DNA from: Paracidovorax avenae
GTDB lineage: Bacteria > Pseudomonadota > Gammaproteobacteria > Burkholderiales > Burkholderiaceae_C
Reading direction: 5' to 3'
Assembly (NCBI RefSeq): GCF_040892545.1
Contig: NZ_CP156079.1
Coordinates: 4,561,501 to 4,625,500, forward strand
DNA: 64,000 nucleotides
Shown: piece after piece, positions 18,546 through 27,108 of the stretch
Layout of the letters: each line of letters opens with the position of its first letter
Position numbering within the stretch: the stretch's first letter is position 1
The notes under the pieces: generated by a model
The model's input: only the letters and a program-made list of their open reading frames with translations
Databases searched by the model: none
Told to the model about the DNA's origin: nothing
Program-made: the position numbers and the translations under genes

Positions 18546-18980
18546 ATGTTCAATCCCACGCAAGCGGATGTGCGCCGCTTTTTCTGCGCGGTGCATGCCA
18601 AGGCCCAGGCAGGCCAGCCGATGGAAGCCATCGAAACCCTGGCCAGCCTGTGGATCGCGGAACACCCCGAATACCACGAGGAACTCTCCGACGTGGACGC
18701 GGCCCTCGCGCGCGACTACGACCGCACGCCCGGCCGCACCAACCCCTTCCTGCACCTGTCCATGCACCTCTCGATCAGCGAGCAGTGCAGCATCGACCAG
18801 CCGCGTGGCATCCGCCAGGCGGTGGAGCTGCTCGCCGCCCGCCTGGGATCGCTGCAGGATGCGCACCATGCCGCCATGGAATGCCTGGGCAGCATGCTCT
18901 GGGAGAGCCAGCGCTCGGGGCGCCCTCCGGATGGCGACGCGTATGTGGCCTGCGTGCAGCGCCGGGCCACCCGCGACTGA
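18546..18980 (+). CDS. DUF1841 family protein
   Basis: A 144-residue soluble protein that matches the beta/gamma-proteobacterial DUF1841 pattern: it starts MFNPTQADVRRFFCAV, contains IETLASLWIAEHPEYHEEL and, most tellingly, NPFLHLSMHLSISEQCSIDQPRG. The function of the family is unknown. ATG 18546 is preferred over an upstream GTG at 18507 because the conserved start MFNP is at the ATG. It follows the effector gene by 85 bases but has no PIP box, so it is probably the first gene outside the virulence segment. Confidence 0.8.
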   Translation: MFNPTQADVRRFFCAVHAKAQAGQPMEAIETLASLWIAEHPEYHEELSDVDAALARDYDRTPGRTNPFLHLSMHLSISEQCSIDQPRGIRQAVELLAARLGSLQDAHHAAMECLGSMLWESQRSGRPPDGDAYVACVQRRATRD

Positions 18981-19078
18981 AACCGCCACCCGGCGGTAGC
19001 TATAATTAAAATAGCAAACACCCGACGAAGACCACGGCAGTCCCACCATGAACCGACGACCTCCGGCACGCCGGGAAC

Positions 19079-21622
19079 ATGGTTTCGAAGGGCGGTGCTG
19101 AAGTGCGGCGCTGGGCCCTGTCGCTGCGCACGGCCATCGCCGTGCCGTTCGCGGCACTCTTCATCGGCACCGTGGCACTGCAGGCGGTCACCCAGCACCG
19201 CCAGATCGATGCGCTGATCGACCAGGAAAGCGTCCGCCTGCTCGACGCCGTGACCCACACGGCCAGCGACCGCCTCGTGAACTTCCTGGCCACGCCGTTT
19301 CGCGTGCAGCGCAGCGTCGCGGACGCGATCGGGCGCCACGGCCTCTACCACCCGGGCGACCTGCGCCCGATCCACGAATACCTGCGCGCCATCCTGGACG
19401 CCATCTATGCCGAAGAGCGGCAGATCGGCCTGCTGGGTTTCGGCGGGCGCGAGGGCGAATACACCGGCATGCGGCGCGAGGACGACGGCCGCCTGCGGCT
19501 GATCCTGCAGGACCGCAGCACCCATGGCCGGCTGCAGATATACGGACTGGAAGGCAACGGCGCCGTCATCGCTTCGCAGGAGGGCTACGACCCGCGCAGC
19601 CGCCCGTGGTATGCGCCCGTCGTCGCCTCCGGCCAGTCGCGCTGGTCGGACATCTACACCCGCGCGGGCGAGCGCGCCGACGTGATCATCGCAGCCTCGT
19701 CCCCGGTCGTGTCCGAGGGGGAACTCGTGGGCGTGGTGCAGGCCGAGGTGCGGCTCGACACGCTGCAGCGCTTCCTGAGCAACGACCCCCTGCTGGGCCA
19801 CGGCCATATCTTCGTGCTCGATGCCGAGGACCGGCTCGTCGCGCAATCCGGCGAAGGCAGCGTGACGCTGCCCATGGCACCCGGCAGCCGCCAGTACGGC
19901 CGGCGGCTCGCCAGCCAGAGCACCAGCGAGGCCGTGCGCGCCGCGGCCCAGTTCCTGCCGCCGACCGCCCAGGACGAAGGCGCCGCGGCGTTCAGCTACC
20001 CCATGGACGGCCAGCGGTACTTCGCCCGCGTGACGCCGTTCACCCAGGTGCCCGGCCTGAACTGGCGCATCGTGGTCGCGCTGCCCGAGGCCGACCTGCT
20101 CGGCGACACGCGCGCGGCCTCCCGCCGGCTGCTGCTCGCCACCGCCGCCATCGCGGCGTTCGGCCTGCTGCTGGGGCTGTGGGCCATCCAGCGCATCGCC
20201 GCGCCGATCCTGCTCACGGCCCGGGCCGCGCAGCGCATGGCCCGCGGCGACTGGGACACGGAACTGCGCATCACCAGCCCGCTGCGCGAGACCGGGGCGC
20301 TGGTGCAGGCCTTCAACGACATGGCCGGCCGGCTGCGCCACTCGTTCGAGCAATTGCACCGGCAGTTGCTGGGCGATCCGCTGACCGGGCTGCTCACGCG
20401 CCGCGGGCTCCTGGAGAAAGCCGACTGGCCCCATCCCCAGCGGGCCGTGCTCGTGCTGGCGGGCATCGATGCGTTCCGCGCGGTGAACGACAGCATGGGG
20501 CTCGACACGGGCGACCGGCTGCTGCAGGCGGCGGCGGACCGGCTGCGCGGCTCGCTGCCCGCGCCGGCGTTCGCCGCGCGGCTGGGCGGCGATGAATTCG
20601 CGCTCCTGTACCTGGCCAGCGACGCCGCCCCGCCGGCCGATGCCGGGCGCGCCATCCAGGACGTCTTCGCCCAGCCTTTCTCGGTCGGCGAGGACGAGGT
20701 GCAGCTGACCGTCTCCGTGGGGACCGTGTCCGGCACGCTGCCGGCCGGCCGGCTGGCGGACTGGCTGCGCAACGCGAGCAGCGCGCTCGGCGAGGCCAAG
20801 CGGATGGGCCGCGGCCAGTGCGTGCCCTTCACCCCGGACATGATGGAGCGCTCCCTGGAGCAGTTGCGCCTGGCCTCCGAACTGCGGCAGGCCCTGGAGC
20901 GCGGGCAGTTCGTGCTGCACTACCAGCCGGTCGTGGAACTCTCCTCCGGCCGCACCATCGGCGCCGAGGCCCTGGTCCGCTGGGAGAGCCCCACGCGCGG
21001 CATGGTGCCGCCCGGCGTGTTCATCCCCGTGGCGGAAGCCTCCGATCTGATCCTGGGCCTGGGCGAATGGGTGCTGCGCGAGGCCACGCACGCCATCGCC
21101 GGACAACTGCCGCAATTGCCGGACGGCTTCGACATCCACGTCAACGTCTCGGCGCGGCAGCTCATCCAGTCCGACTTCCAGGAGACCCTGAAGCAGGTCC
21201 TGCAGGACAGCGGCCTGCCCCCGGGGCACCTGACGCTCGAACTCACCGAATCGGTACTGCTGGAGGACGACGGCGTGACCCGCGCCCGGCTGGCGGCGAT
21301 CCGCGCGCTGGGCGTGAAGATCGCCATCGACGATTTCGGCACCGGCTACTCCTCGCTGGCCTACCTGGGCCGGCTGCCGTTCGACTGCCTGAAGGTGGAC
21401 CAGCGCTTCGTGCGCAACCTGCTGCACTCGCCGCAGGACGAGGCCATCGTGACGGCCGTGCTCAGCATGGCCCGGGGCTTCGCCGTCACCGTGGTGGCCG
21501 AAGGCGTGGAAACCGCCGAGGAGGCCGCTCGCCTGCGGTCCATGGGATGCGCGAACGCCCAGGGCTACCACTTCGGGCGGCCGGCACCGCTCGAGCACCT
21601 GCGCCTGGCCACGCCCCTGTGA
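19079..21622 (+). CDS. Membrane-anchored GGDEF-EAL protein with periplasmic sensor (cyclic-di-GMP turnover)
   Basis: An 847-residue inner-membrane signalling protein. An N-terminal membrane span (about 12-34) is followed by a periplasmic Cache-like domain (GYDPRSRPWYAPVVASGQ is the classic signature), a second span near 348-370, a HAMP segment, a GGDEF domain with intact RLGGDEFALLY (about residue 503) and an EAL domain with EALVRWESP (about residue 630), ELTESVLLEDD, IDDFGTGYSSL and VVAEGVETAEE. Both catalytic cores look intact, so it could make and degrade cyclic-di-GMP. A TATAAT at 19001-19006 is a possible -10. The frame's first ATG is 19079; a GTG at 19103 is an alternative. Confidence 0.93.
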   Translation: MVSKGGAEVRRWALSLRTAIAVPFAALFIGTVALQAVTQHRQIDALIDQESVRLLDAVTHTASDRLVNFLATPFRVQRSVADAIGRHGLYHPGDLRPIHEYLRAILDAIYAEERQIGLLGFGGREGEYTGMRREDDGRLRLILQDRSTHGRLQIYGLEGNGAVIASQEGYDPRSRPWYAPVVASGQSRWSDIYTRAGERADVIIAASSPVVSEGELVGVVQAEVRLDTLQRFLSNDPLLGHGHIFVLDAEDRLVAQSGEGSVTLPMAPGSRQYGRRLASQSTSEAVRAAAQFLPPTAQDEGAAAFSYPMDGQRYFARVTPFTQVPGLNWRIVVALPEADLLGDTRAASRRLLLATAAIAAFGLLLGLWAIQRIAAPILLTARAAQRMARGDWDTELRITSPLRETGALVQAFNDMAGRLRHSFEQLHRQLLGDPLTGLLTRRGLLEKADWPHPQRAVLVLAGIDAFRAVNDSMGLDTGDRLLQAAADRLRGSLPAPAFAARLGGDEFALLYLASDAAPPADAGRAIQDVFAQPFSVGEDEVQLTVSVGTVSGTLPAGRLADWLRNASSALGEAKRMGRGQCVPFTPDMMERSLEQLRLASELRQALERGQFVLHYQPVVELSSGRTIGAEALVRWESPTRGMVPPGVFIPVAEASDLILGLGEWVLREATHAIAGQLPQLPDGFDIHVNVSARQLIQSDFQETLKQVLQDSGLPPGHLTLELTESVLLEDDGVTRARLAAIRALGVKIAIDDFGTGYSSLAYLGRLPFDCLKVDQRFVRNLLHSPQDEAIVTAVLSMARGFAVTVVAEGVETAEEAARLRSMGCANAQGYHFGRPAPLEHLRLATPL

Positions 21623-21628
21623 CCGGCA

Positions 21629-21646
21629 CGGCGGCTTCAGCCGCCG
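21629..21646 (+). terminator. Possible intrinsic terminator hairpin
   Basis: CGGCGGC-ttca-GCCGCCG forms a perfect 7-bp stem with a 4-base loop, 7 bases after the GGDEF-EAL stop, followed by CAATTAAT rather than a clean T-run. It lies between convergent genes, where a terminator is expected. Confidence 0.5.
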
Positions 21647-21718
21647 CAATTAATCGACGGCATTTTCCCGGAAAGGGAATGGGTGAATACCCTGGAATAT
21701 GCGCCCGTGGCGCGAAAC

Positions 21719-22384
21719 TCAGCGGAAACGCGATTGCGGCACCACCTGCAATTCACCGTCGAGCGAACCCAGATACCCGGACAGGGCCTTGAGCTCGGCA
21801 TTGGAGAACTGCTTGGCGATGCCCGCCATGATGGCGTTGGAGCGGCCCACGGTGGCCGCGGCGGGGCCGCCCGTCTTGTACGCCTTGAGCGCGGCGAACA
21901 GGTAGTCGGGGTGCTGGCCCGCGATCTTCGGGTAGGACGGATCGATGGGCCTGGAGAAGTTCTCCCCGTGGCAGGACACGCAGGCGCCCTTCTGCAGCAG
22001 CTGCGCCACCTGGGCGCCCGGCTCGCGCGAGGGCTTGGCGGGCGCACCGCCCTGGCGGGCCTGGCCGGCGTAGTAGGCGGCCACGTCGGCGATGTCCTGG
22101 TCGGAGAGCGAATCGGCGATGCCGCGCATGGTGGGATGCCTGCGGTCGCCCTTCTTGTAGGCCTGCAGCGCCGAGGCGATGTAGCCAGCGTTCTGGCCCG
22201 AGATCATCGGCACCTTGTACACCTCGGGGAAACTCGCCTGGTAGCCCGGGATGCCGTGGCAGCCGATGCACATGGCGATCTTGCCCTCCCCGGCCCTGGC
22301 GTCTCCCTTGACGTCCTGGGCATGCGCCACCGCGGTCACGCAAGCGACAGCGACGGCGAATATCGTGGTCAACTTCTTGTTCAT
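21719..22384 (-). CDS. Diheme cytochrome c (c4-like)
   Basis: A 221-residue periplasmic cytochrome with a signal peptide (MNKKLTTIFAVAVACVTAVAHA) and two haem-binding motifs, CIGCH at residues 39-43 and CVSCH at 135-139. Each half has a downstream Met in a conserved setting (HPTMRGIA and NAIMAGIA), consistent with Met-His coordination. This tandem layout is the c4 cytochrome type, used as an electron carrier to terminal oxidases. ATG 22384 gives the signal peptide directly. The upstream gene (MoxR ATPase) is divergent. Confidence 0.92.
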   Translation of the reverse strand: MNKKLTTIFAVAVACVTAVAHAQDVKGDARAGEGKIAMCIGCHGIPGYQASFPEVYKVPMISGQNAGYIASALQAYKKGDRRHPTMRGIADSLSDQDIADVAAYYAGQARQGGAPAKPSREPGAQVAQLLQKGACVSCHGENFSRPIDPSYPKIAGQHPDYLFAALKAYKTGGPAAATVGRSNAIMAGIAKQFSNAELKALSGYLGSLDGELQVVPQSRFR

Positions 22385-22497
22385 TTTGCGCGCACAATCC
22401 AATGGAGTTTGTCGGTGCTCGGGGGCCAAAATGATTATAGCCAGCGCCCCTTCCGGCCATTTATCAACGATTACCCTCACCGCCCGCACGCACGCAC

Positions 22498-23352
22498 ATG
22501 AAATTCCAAGGCTCCGAAAGTTATGTCGCCACGCCGGATCTCAAGCTCGCGGTGAACGCGGCCATCACCCTGCAGCGCCCGCTGCTGGTCAAGGGCGAGC
22601 CGGGCACCGGCAAGACCCTGCTGGCCGAGGAGGTGGCGCGCACCCTCGGGCTGCCGCTGCTGCAGTGGCACATCAAGTCCACCACCAAGGCCCAGCAGGG
22701 TCTCTACGAATACGACGCCGTGAGCCGGCTGCGCGACAGCCAGCTGGGCGACGCCGAGAGCGGCGAGCGCGTGAAGGACATCCGCAACTACATCGTGCAG
22801 GGCGTGCTCTGGCAGGCCTTCACCGCCGACCAGCCCGTGGCGCTGCTGATCGACGAGATCGACAAGGCCGACATCGAATTCCCCAACGACCTGCTGCGCG
22901 AACTCGACCGCATGGAGTTCCACTGCTACGAGACACGCGAGCTCATCCGGGCGAAGCACCGCCCGCTGGTCTTCATCACGTCCAACAACGAGAAGGAGCT
23001 GCCCGACGCCTTCCTGCGCCGCTGCTTCTTCCACTACATCCGCTTTCCCGACGCGGACACCATGCGCCAGATCGTGGCCGTGCACTTCCCCACGCTCAAG
23101 AGCGAACTGCTCGCCGCGGCGATGAAGACCTTCTACGACGTGCGCAACCTGCCCGGCCTCAAGAAGAAGCCCTCCACCAGCGAGCTGATCGACTGGCTCA
23201 AGCTGCTGGTGGCGGAAGACATCCCCCTCTCGGCCCTGCAGAGCGCGGACGACAAGGTGTCGATCCCGCCGCTCGTGGGCGCGCTGCTCAAGAACGAACA
23301 GGACGTGAGCCTGTTCGAGAAGCTGGTGTTCATGAACCAGCGCAACCGCTGA
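22498..23352 (+). CDS. MoxR-family AAA+ ATPase
   Basis: A 284-residue AAA+ ATPase of the MoxR/CoxD type. Walker A is GEPGTGKTLLAEE, Walker B is ALLIDEIDKADIEF, and sensor 1 is FITSNNEKELPDAFLRRCFFHYI. These proteins act as chaperones with VWA-domain partners, often inserting metals or remodelling enzyme complexes. Sixteen bases downstream is a GNAT gene and then a VWA gene, making a three-gene operon. The partner pairing is established for the family; the client is unknown. It is divergent from the cytochrome c gene. Confidence 0.92.
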   Translation: MKFQGSESYVATPDLKLAVNAAITLQRPLLVKGEPGTGKTLLAEEVARTLGLPLLQWHIKSTTKAQQGLYEYDAVSRLRDSQLGDAESGERVKDIRNYIVQGVLWQAFTADQPVALLIDEIDKADIEFPNDLLRELDRMEFHCYETRELIRAKHRPLVFITSNNEKELPDAFLRRCFFHYIRFPDADTMRQIVAVHFPTLKSELLAAAMKTFYDVRNLPGLKKKPSTSELIDWLKLLVAEDIPLSALQSADDKVSIPPLVGALLKNEQDVSLFEKLVFMNQRNR

Positions 23353-23368
23353 CCGGGAGGCGCACGCC

Positions 23369-23974
23369 ATGGCCTTCGTCGAACCCGTCACCCTGCAGGA
23401 CCGCGGCATCCGCCTGGAGCCGCTCGCGCTATCCCACGAAGCGGGACTCGCCGCCGCGGCGGCCGATGGCGAACTCTGGAAGCTGCGCATCACCTCCGTG
23501 CCCGAGCCCGCGAACACCCGCGCCTACATCGAGGCCGCGCTGGAAGGCCGGGCCCAGGGCCACCGCTTCGCCTTCGCGGTGATCGAGGAGGCCGGCGGCG
23601 AGGTGCTGGGCACCACCAGCTTCCACGACATCCTGCCCGCCGTGAAGCGGGTGGAGATCGGCTGGACGTGGTATGCCCGGCGCGTGCAGCGCACCCACGT
23701 CAACACCACCGCCAAGCTGCTCATGATGGGCCATGCGTTCGACACGCTCGGCTGCCACGTCGTGGGCTGGCGCACCGACAACTTCAACTTCGCCTCGCAG
23801 CGCGCCATCGAGCGCCTGGGCGCGAAAAAGGACGGCGTGCTCCGCGGCCACGCGCTGCGGCGCGACGGCACCATCCGCGACACGGTGATTTACAGCCTGC
23901 GCGCGGGCGAGTGGCCCGAGACGAAGGCCCACCTGCTCTACCTGCTGGAGCGGCACGGCGCGGCCGCGGCCTGA
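23369..23974 (+). CDS. GNAT N-acetyltransferase (RimJ/RimL-like)
   Basis: A 201-residue GNAT-fold protein. Typical features are the N-terminal LQDRGIRLEPLALSHEAGL, the strand VLGTTSFHDILPAVKRVEIGWTWY, and the acceptor/CoA region NTTAKLLMMGHAFDTLGCHVV then NFASQRAIERLGAKKDGVLR with TIRDTVIYSL, which are all RimJ/RimL-like. The substrate could be a protein N-terminus or a small molecule. It is embedded between the MoxR and VWA genes with gaps of 16 and 19 bases, which is not required for MoxR function in other bacteria. Confidence 0.88.
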   Translation: MAFVEPVTLQDRGIRLEPLALSHEAGLAAAAADGELWKLRITSVPEPANTRAYIEAALEGRAQGHRFAFAVIEEAGGEVLGTTSFHDILPAVKRVEIGWTWYARRVQRTHVNTTAKLLMMGHAFDTLGCHVVGWRTDNFNFASQRAIERLGAKKDGVLRGHALRRDGTIRDTVIYSLRAGEWPETKAHLLYLLERHGAAAA

Positions 23975-23993
23975 CCGGCGAAGGAGGCGCCCC

Positions 23994-25181
23994 ATGCTGA
24001 TCGACTTCTTCTACGCGCTGCGCGCCGGCCAGCTGCCGGTGTCCGTCAAGGAATACCTCGCCCTGCTGGAGGCACTGCAGGCGGGCGTCGTCGGCCCGAA
24101 GTCCGAAGACGGCTGGAGCATCGACGACTTCTACCACCTCGCGCGCACCATCCTCGTCAAGGACGAGAAGCACTTCGACAAGTTCGACCGCGCGTTCGGC
24201 GCCTACTTCAAGGGCGTCGAGATGGTGGCCGACTTCCGCAAGGAGGTGCCCGCCGACTGGCTGCGGCAGATCCTGGAGCGCGAACTCACCCCCGAGCAGA
24301 AGGCCGCCATCGAGAAGATGGGCTGGGACGAGCTCATGGACACGCTCAGGAAACGCCTGGAGGAACAGAAGGAGCGCCACGAGGGCGGCAGCAAGTGGAT
24401 CGGCACCGGCGGCACCAGCCCCTTCGGCCACGGCGGCTACAACCCGCAGGGCGTGCGGATCGGTGGCGCAGGCAGGAACAGGAGCGCCGTGAAGGTGTGG
24501 GAGCAGCGCGCCTACCGCGACTACGACGACACCCAGGAACTCGGCACGCGCAACATCAAGGTCGCCCTGCGCCGGCTGCGGCGCTTCGCGCGCGAGGGCA
24601 ACGAGCTGGAGCTGGACCTGGACGGCACCATCCGCAGCACGGCCGCCAACGCCGGCTGGCTGGACATCAAGATGGTGCCCGAGCGCCACAACAACGTGAA
24701 GGTGCTGCTGCTCATGGACGTGGGCGGCACCATGGACGAACACATCCAGCGGGTGGAGGAACTGTTCTCCGCGGTCAAGAGCGAGTTCAAGCACCTGGAG
24801 TTCTACTACTTCCACAACTGCGTCTACGACTACATGTGGAAGAACAACCGGCGCCGGTTCGCGGAAAAATTTCCGACCTGGGACATCATCCGCAAGTACA
24901 ACCGCGACTACAAGCTGATCTTCGTGGGCGACGCGACCATGAGCCCGTACGAGATCGTGCAGCCCGGCGGCAGCGTCGAATACCACAACGAGGAGCCCGG
25001 CGCGGAATGGCTGCAGCGGCTCACCCATGCCTTCCCGAAACACGCCTGGATCAACCCCGAACCGCAGGGCGTCTGGCAGTACCGGCAAAGTATCGGCCTC
25101 ATCCTACAGTTGCTGGGGGGGCGGATGTACCCTTTGTCCCTCAAAGGGCTCGAGGAGACCATGCGGCTGCTGTCAAAATAA
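23994..25181 (+). CDS. VWA domain-containing protein (CoxE-like), MoxR partner
   Basis: A 395-residue soluble protein with an N-terminal helical region beginning MLIDFFYALRAGQLPVSVKEY and a C-terminal VWA domain. The metal-ion site reads LLLMDVGGTMDEH, a DxGxT variant of the DxSxS motif that is common in CoxE-like proteins. The region FHNCVYDYMWKNNRR is also typical. It is the third gene of the MoxR operon and probably works with that ATPase. A GGAGG-like ribosome site precedes ATG 23994. Its end is 5 bases before the next gene. Confidence 0.9.
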   Translation: MLIDFFYALRAGQLPVSVKEYLALLEALQAGVVGPKSEDGWSIDDFYHLARTILVKDEKHFDKFDRAFGAYFKGVEMVADFRKEVPADWLRQILERELTPEQKAAIEKMGWDELMDTLRKRLEEQKERHEGGSKWIGTGGTSPFGHGGYNPQGVRIGGAGRNRSAVKVWEQRAYRDYDDTQELGTRNIKVALRRLRRFAREGNELELDLDGTIRSTAANAGWLDIKMVPERHNNVKVLLLMDVGGTMDEHIQRVEELFSAVKSEFKHLEFYYFHNCVYDYMWKNNRRRFAEKFPTWDIIRKYNRDYKLIFVGDATMSPYEIVQPGGSVEYHNEEPGAEWLQRLTHAFPKHAWINPEPQGVWQYRQSIGLILQLLGGRMYPLSLKGLEETMRLLSK

Positions 25182-25186
25182 ACTTC

Positions 25187-27076
25187 ATGCCCAGCCTGAC
25201 TACAGCGCCGGCCCGTTGGCCGGCGTTGCTGCTTCTGAGTCTCGTGGCGCTCCAGGGCTGCAGCCTGCTGCCCGGCGCCCGCGACAAGGCGGACAGCGAC
25301 GACAACACCGCCCCCATCGCCTCCGGTACCGGGGAAGCCGCCAGCGGCGCAGATGCCTTCACGCTCGACGTGCGCGGCCCCGACGCCGTGCGCGAATTGC
25401 TCGAGCGGCACATGGAGCTGCAGCGCTTCCGCAAGCTGCCCGACCTGCAGGCCAGCGAACTCTCGCGCCTGCTCGGCGCGGCCGATGCCAATGCCCGCGA
25501 GCTGCTGGGCACCATGGGCTACTTCAGCCCCACGCTCACCATCGCGCTCAAGGAAACGCCCGGCGGCCCCGCGCCCCGGTCCATCACCGTGGACGTGGAG
25601 CCCGGCCCGCGCACCCAGGTCGCCGCGGCCGACATCGCCTTCACCGGCCCCGAGGCCGAATCCCCCGGCTTCGCACGCCGCAAGGAGCGCATCCAGAGCT
25701 CCTGGTCGCTGCCGCCCGGCCAGCCCTTCACGCAGGATGCGTGGGACGGCGCCAAGGCCGACGGCCTGCGCCAGTTGCAAACCCGCCGCTACCCGACGGC
25801 GCGCATCGACGCCAGCCGCGCGGAGATCGACGCCGACCGCAGCGAGGCCAGGCTGGGCGTCACCTACGCCCCCGGCCCGCCCTACCGCTTCGGCGCGCTG
25901 CGCGTGCAGGGCGCGCACCGCTACGACCCCGACGGCGCGCGCCGCATCGCGCGCCTGCCCACGGGCTCCGACTACTCCGAGAAGGAGCTGCTGGACGCGC
26001 AGGCGCGCCTGGCCAGCAGCGGCTACTACGACGCGGTGTTCCTCGCCCTCGACACCGACGGCACCGATCCGCAGGCCGCGCCCGTCACCGCGCAGGTGCG
26101 CGAGGCGCCGCTGCAGAAGGTGGTGTTCGGCGTCGGCATCTCCACCGACACCGGCGCGCGCCTGAGCGTGGACCATATCCACAACCGGCTGCCCGGCATC
26201 GGCTGGCGCGCCGTGAGCAAGGTGACCATCGACCAGAAGACGCGACTGCTCTCCACCGAATGGACGGCCCTGCCCGAAGAGAGCGGCTGGCGCTGGTTCG
26301 GCGGCGCGCAGGTGCAGCGCGAGGAAACCGGCAGCTACGACACCGACAGCGTGCGCCTGCGCGGCGGCCGCACGAAAAGCACCGGCCACATCGACCGCAG
26401 CTACTTCCTGCAGTACGACGACTCCAAGAGCCGCGGCCCGTCGGCGCCGCCCTCCAGCAACGCCATCAGCGCCAACTACGGCTGGACGGGCCGCTACTTC
26501 AACAACGACACCTCGCCCACGCGCGGCTACGGCCTCGCGGCCGAACTGGGCGTTGGCACCACGCTGCGGCCCGAGCGCGACCCGTTCGTGCGCACGCGCG
26601 TGCGCTGGCAGTCCTTCCTGCCCCTGGGCCGCGTGGACATGGGCGAGGGCATCGTGCGCTCCAGCCGCCTCTCGCTGCGCGCCGAGGGCGGCGCGGTGAT
26701 CGCCCGCCAGGGCGCGGACATCCCGGTCACCCAGCTGTTCCTCACGGGCGGCGACACCACCGTGCGCGGCTACGGATACCGCAAGATCGGCGCGCGCACC
26801 GAGAACGACACCCTCTACGGCGGCCGCTACCTCGCGGTGGGCAGCGTGGAATGGCAGCGTCCCATCACCCTGCGCGGCAACCGTACCGACTTCGAGAGCG
26901 CCGTGTTCGTGGATGCCGGCGCCGTGGCCGACCGCTGGGGCGACTTCGACCCGCGAGTGGGCGTGGGCGCCGGCCTGCGCTGGCGCAGCCCCGTGGGCCC
27001 GCTGCAGGCCGACATCGCCTATGGCGTGCAGGCCAAGGCCCTGCGGCTGCACCTGCGCCTGGGCTTCAGCTTCTGA
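25187..27076 (+). CDS. tamA: Translocation and assembly module outer-membrane protein (BamA superfamily)
   Basis: A 629-residue Omp85-superfamily protein. After a signal sequence come POTRA-like domains (for example VAAADIAFTGPEAESPG and APGPPYRFGALRVQGAHRY), then a C-terminal barrel with the family VRGYGYRKIG motif (TGGDTTVRGYGYR) and a terminal LRLHLRLGFSF ending in an aromatic residue. The signal peptide ends LLSLVALQGCSLL, a lipobox-like LQGC, so it may be processed as a lipoprotein. It starts 5 bases after the VWA gene and is followed by TamB at 32 bases, the usual tamAB pairing for outer-membrane protein or lipid transport. Confidence 0.9.
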   Translation: MPSLTTAPARWPALLLLSLVALQGCSLLPGARDKADSDDNTAPIASGTGEAASGADAFTLDVRGPDAVRELLERHMELQRFRKLPDLQASELSRLLGAADANARELLGTMGYFSPTLTIALKETPGGPAPRSITVDVEPGPRTQVAAADIAFTGPEAESPGFARRKERIQSSWSLPPGQPFTQDAWDGAKADGLRQLQTRRYPTARIDASRAEIDADRSEARLGVTYAPGPPYRFGALRVQGAHRYDPDGARRIARLPTGSDYSEKELLDAQARLASSGYYDAVFLALDTDGTDPQAAPVTAQVREAPLQKVVFGVGISTDTGARLSVDHIHNRLPGIGWRAVSKVTIDQKTRLLSTEWTALPEESGWRWFGGAQVQREETGSYDTDSVRLRGGRTKSTGHIDRSYFLQYDDSKSRGPSAPPSSNAISANYGWTGRYFNNDTSPTRGYGLAAELGVGTTLRPERDPFVRTRVRWQSFLPLGRVDMGEGIVRSSRLSLRAEGGAVIARQGADIPVTQLFLTGGDTTVRGYGYRKIGARTENDTLYGGRYLAVGSVEWQRPITLRGNRTDFESAVFVDAGAVADRWGDFDPRVGVGAGLRWRSPVGPLQADIAYGVQAKALRLHLRLGFSF

Positions 27077-27108
27077 CCGGCTCCGGCCGCTTTTACCTGC
27101 GCGATCCG

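Noticed and set aside
14339..18631. Minus-strand frames of 498 and 639 codons opposite the two effector candidates
   Set aside because: Their translations are His/Gly/Arg-rich with no motifs; the plus-strand genes have ribosome sites, PIP boxes and ordered start positions.
18716..21649. A 977-codon minus-strand open frame opposite the GGDEF-EAL gene
   Set aside because: It is antisense to a gene with intact GGDEF and EAL motifs, and its translation is His/Arg/Gln-rich without domains, typical of GC-rich shadow frames.
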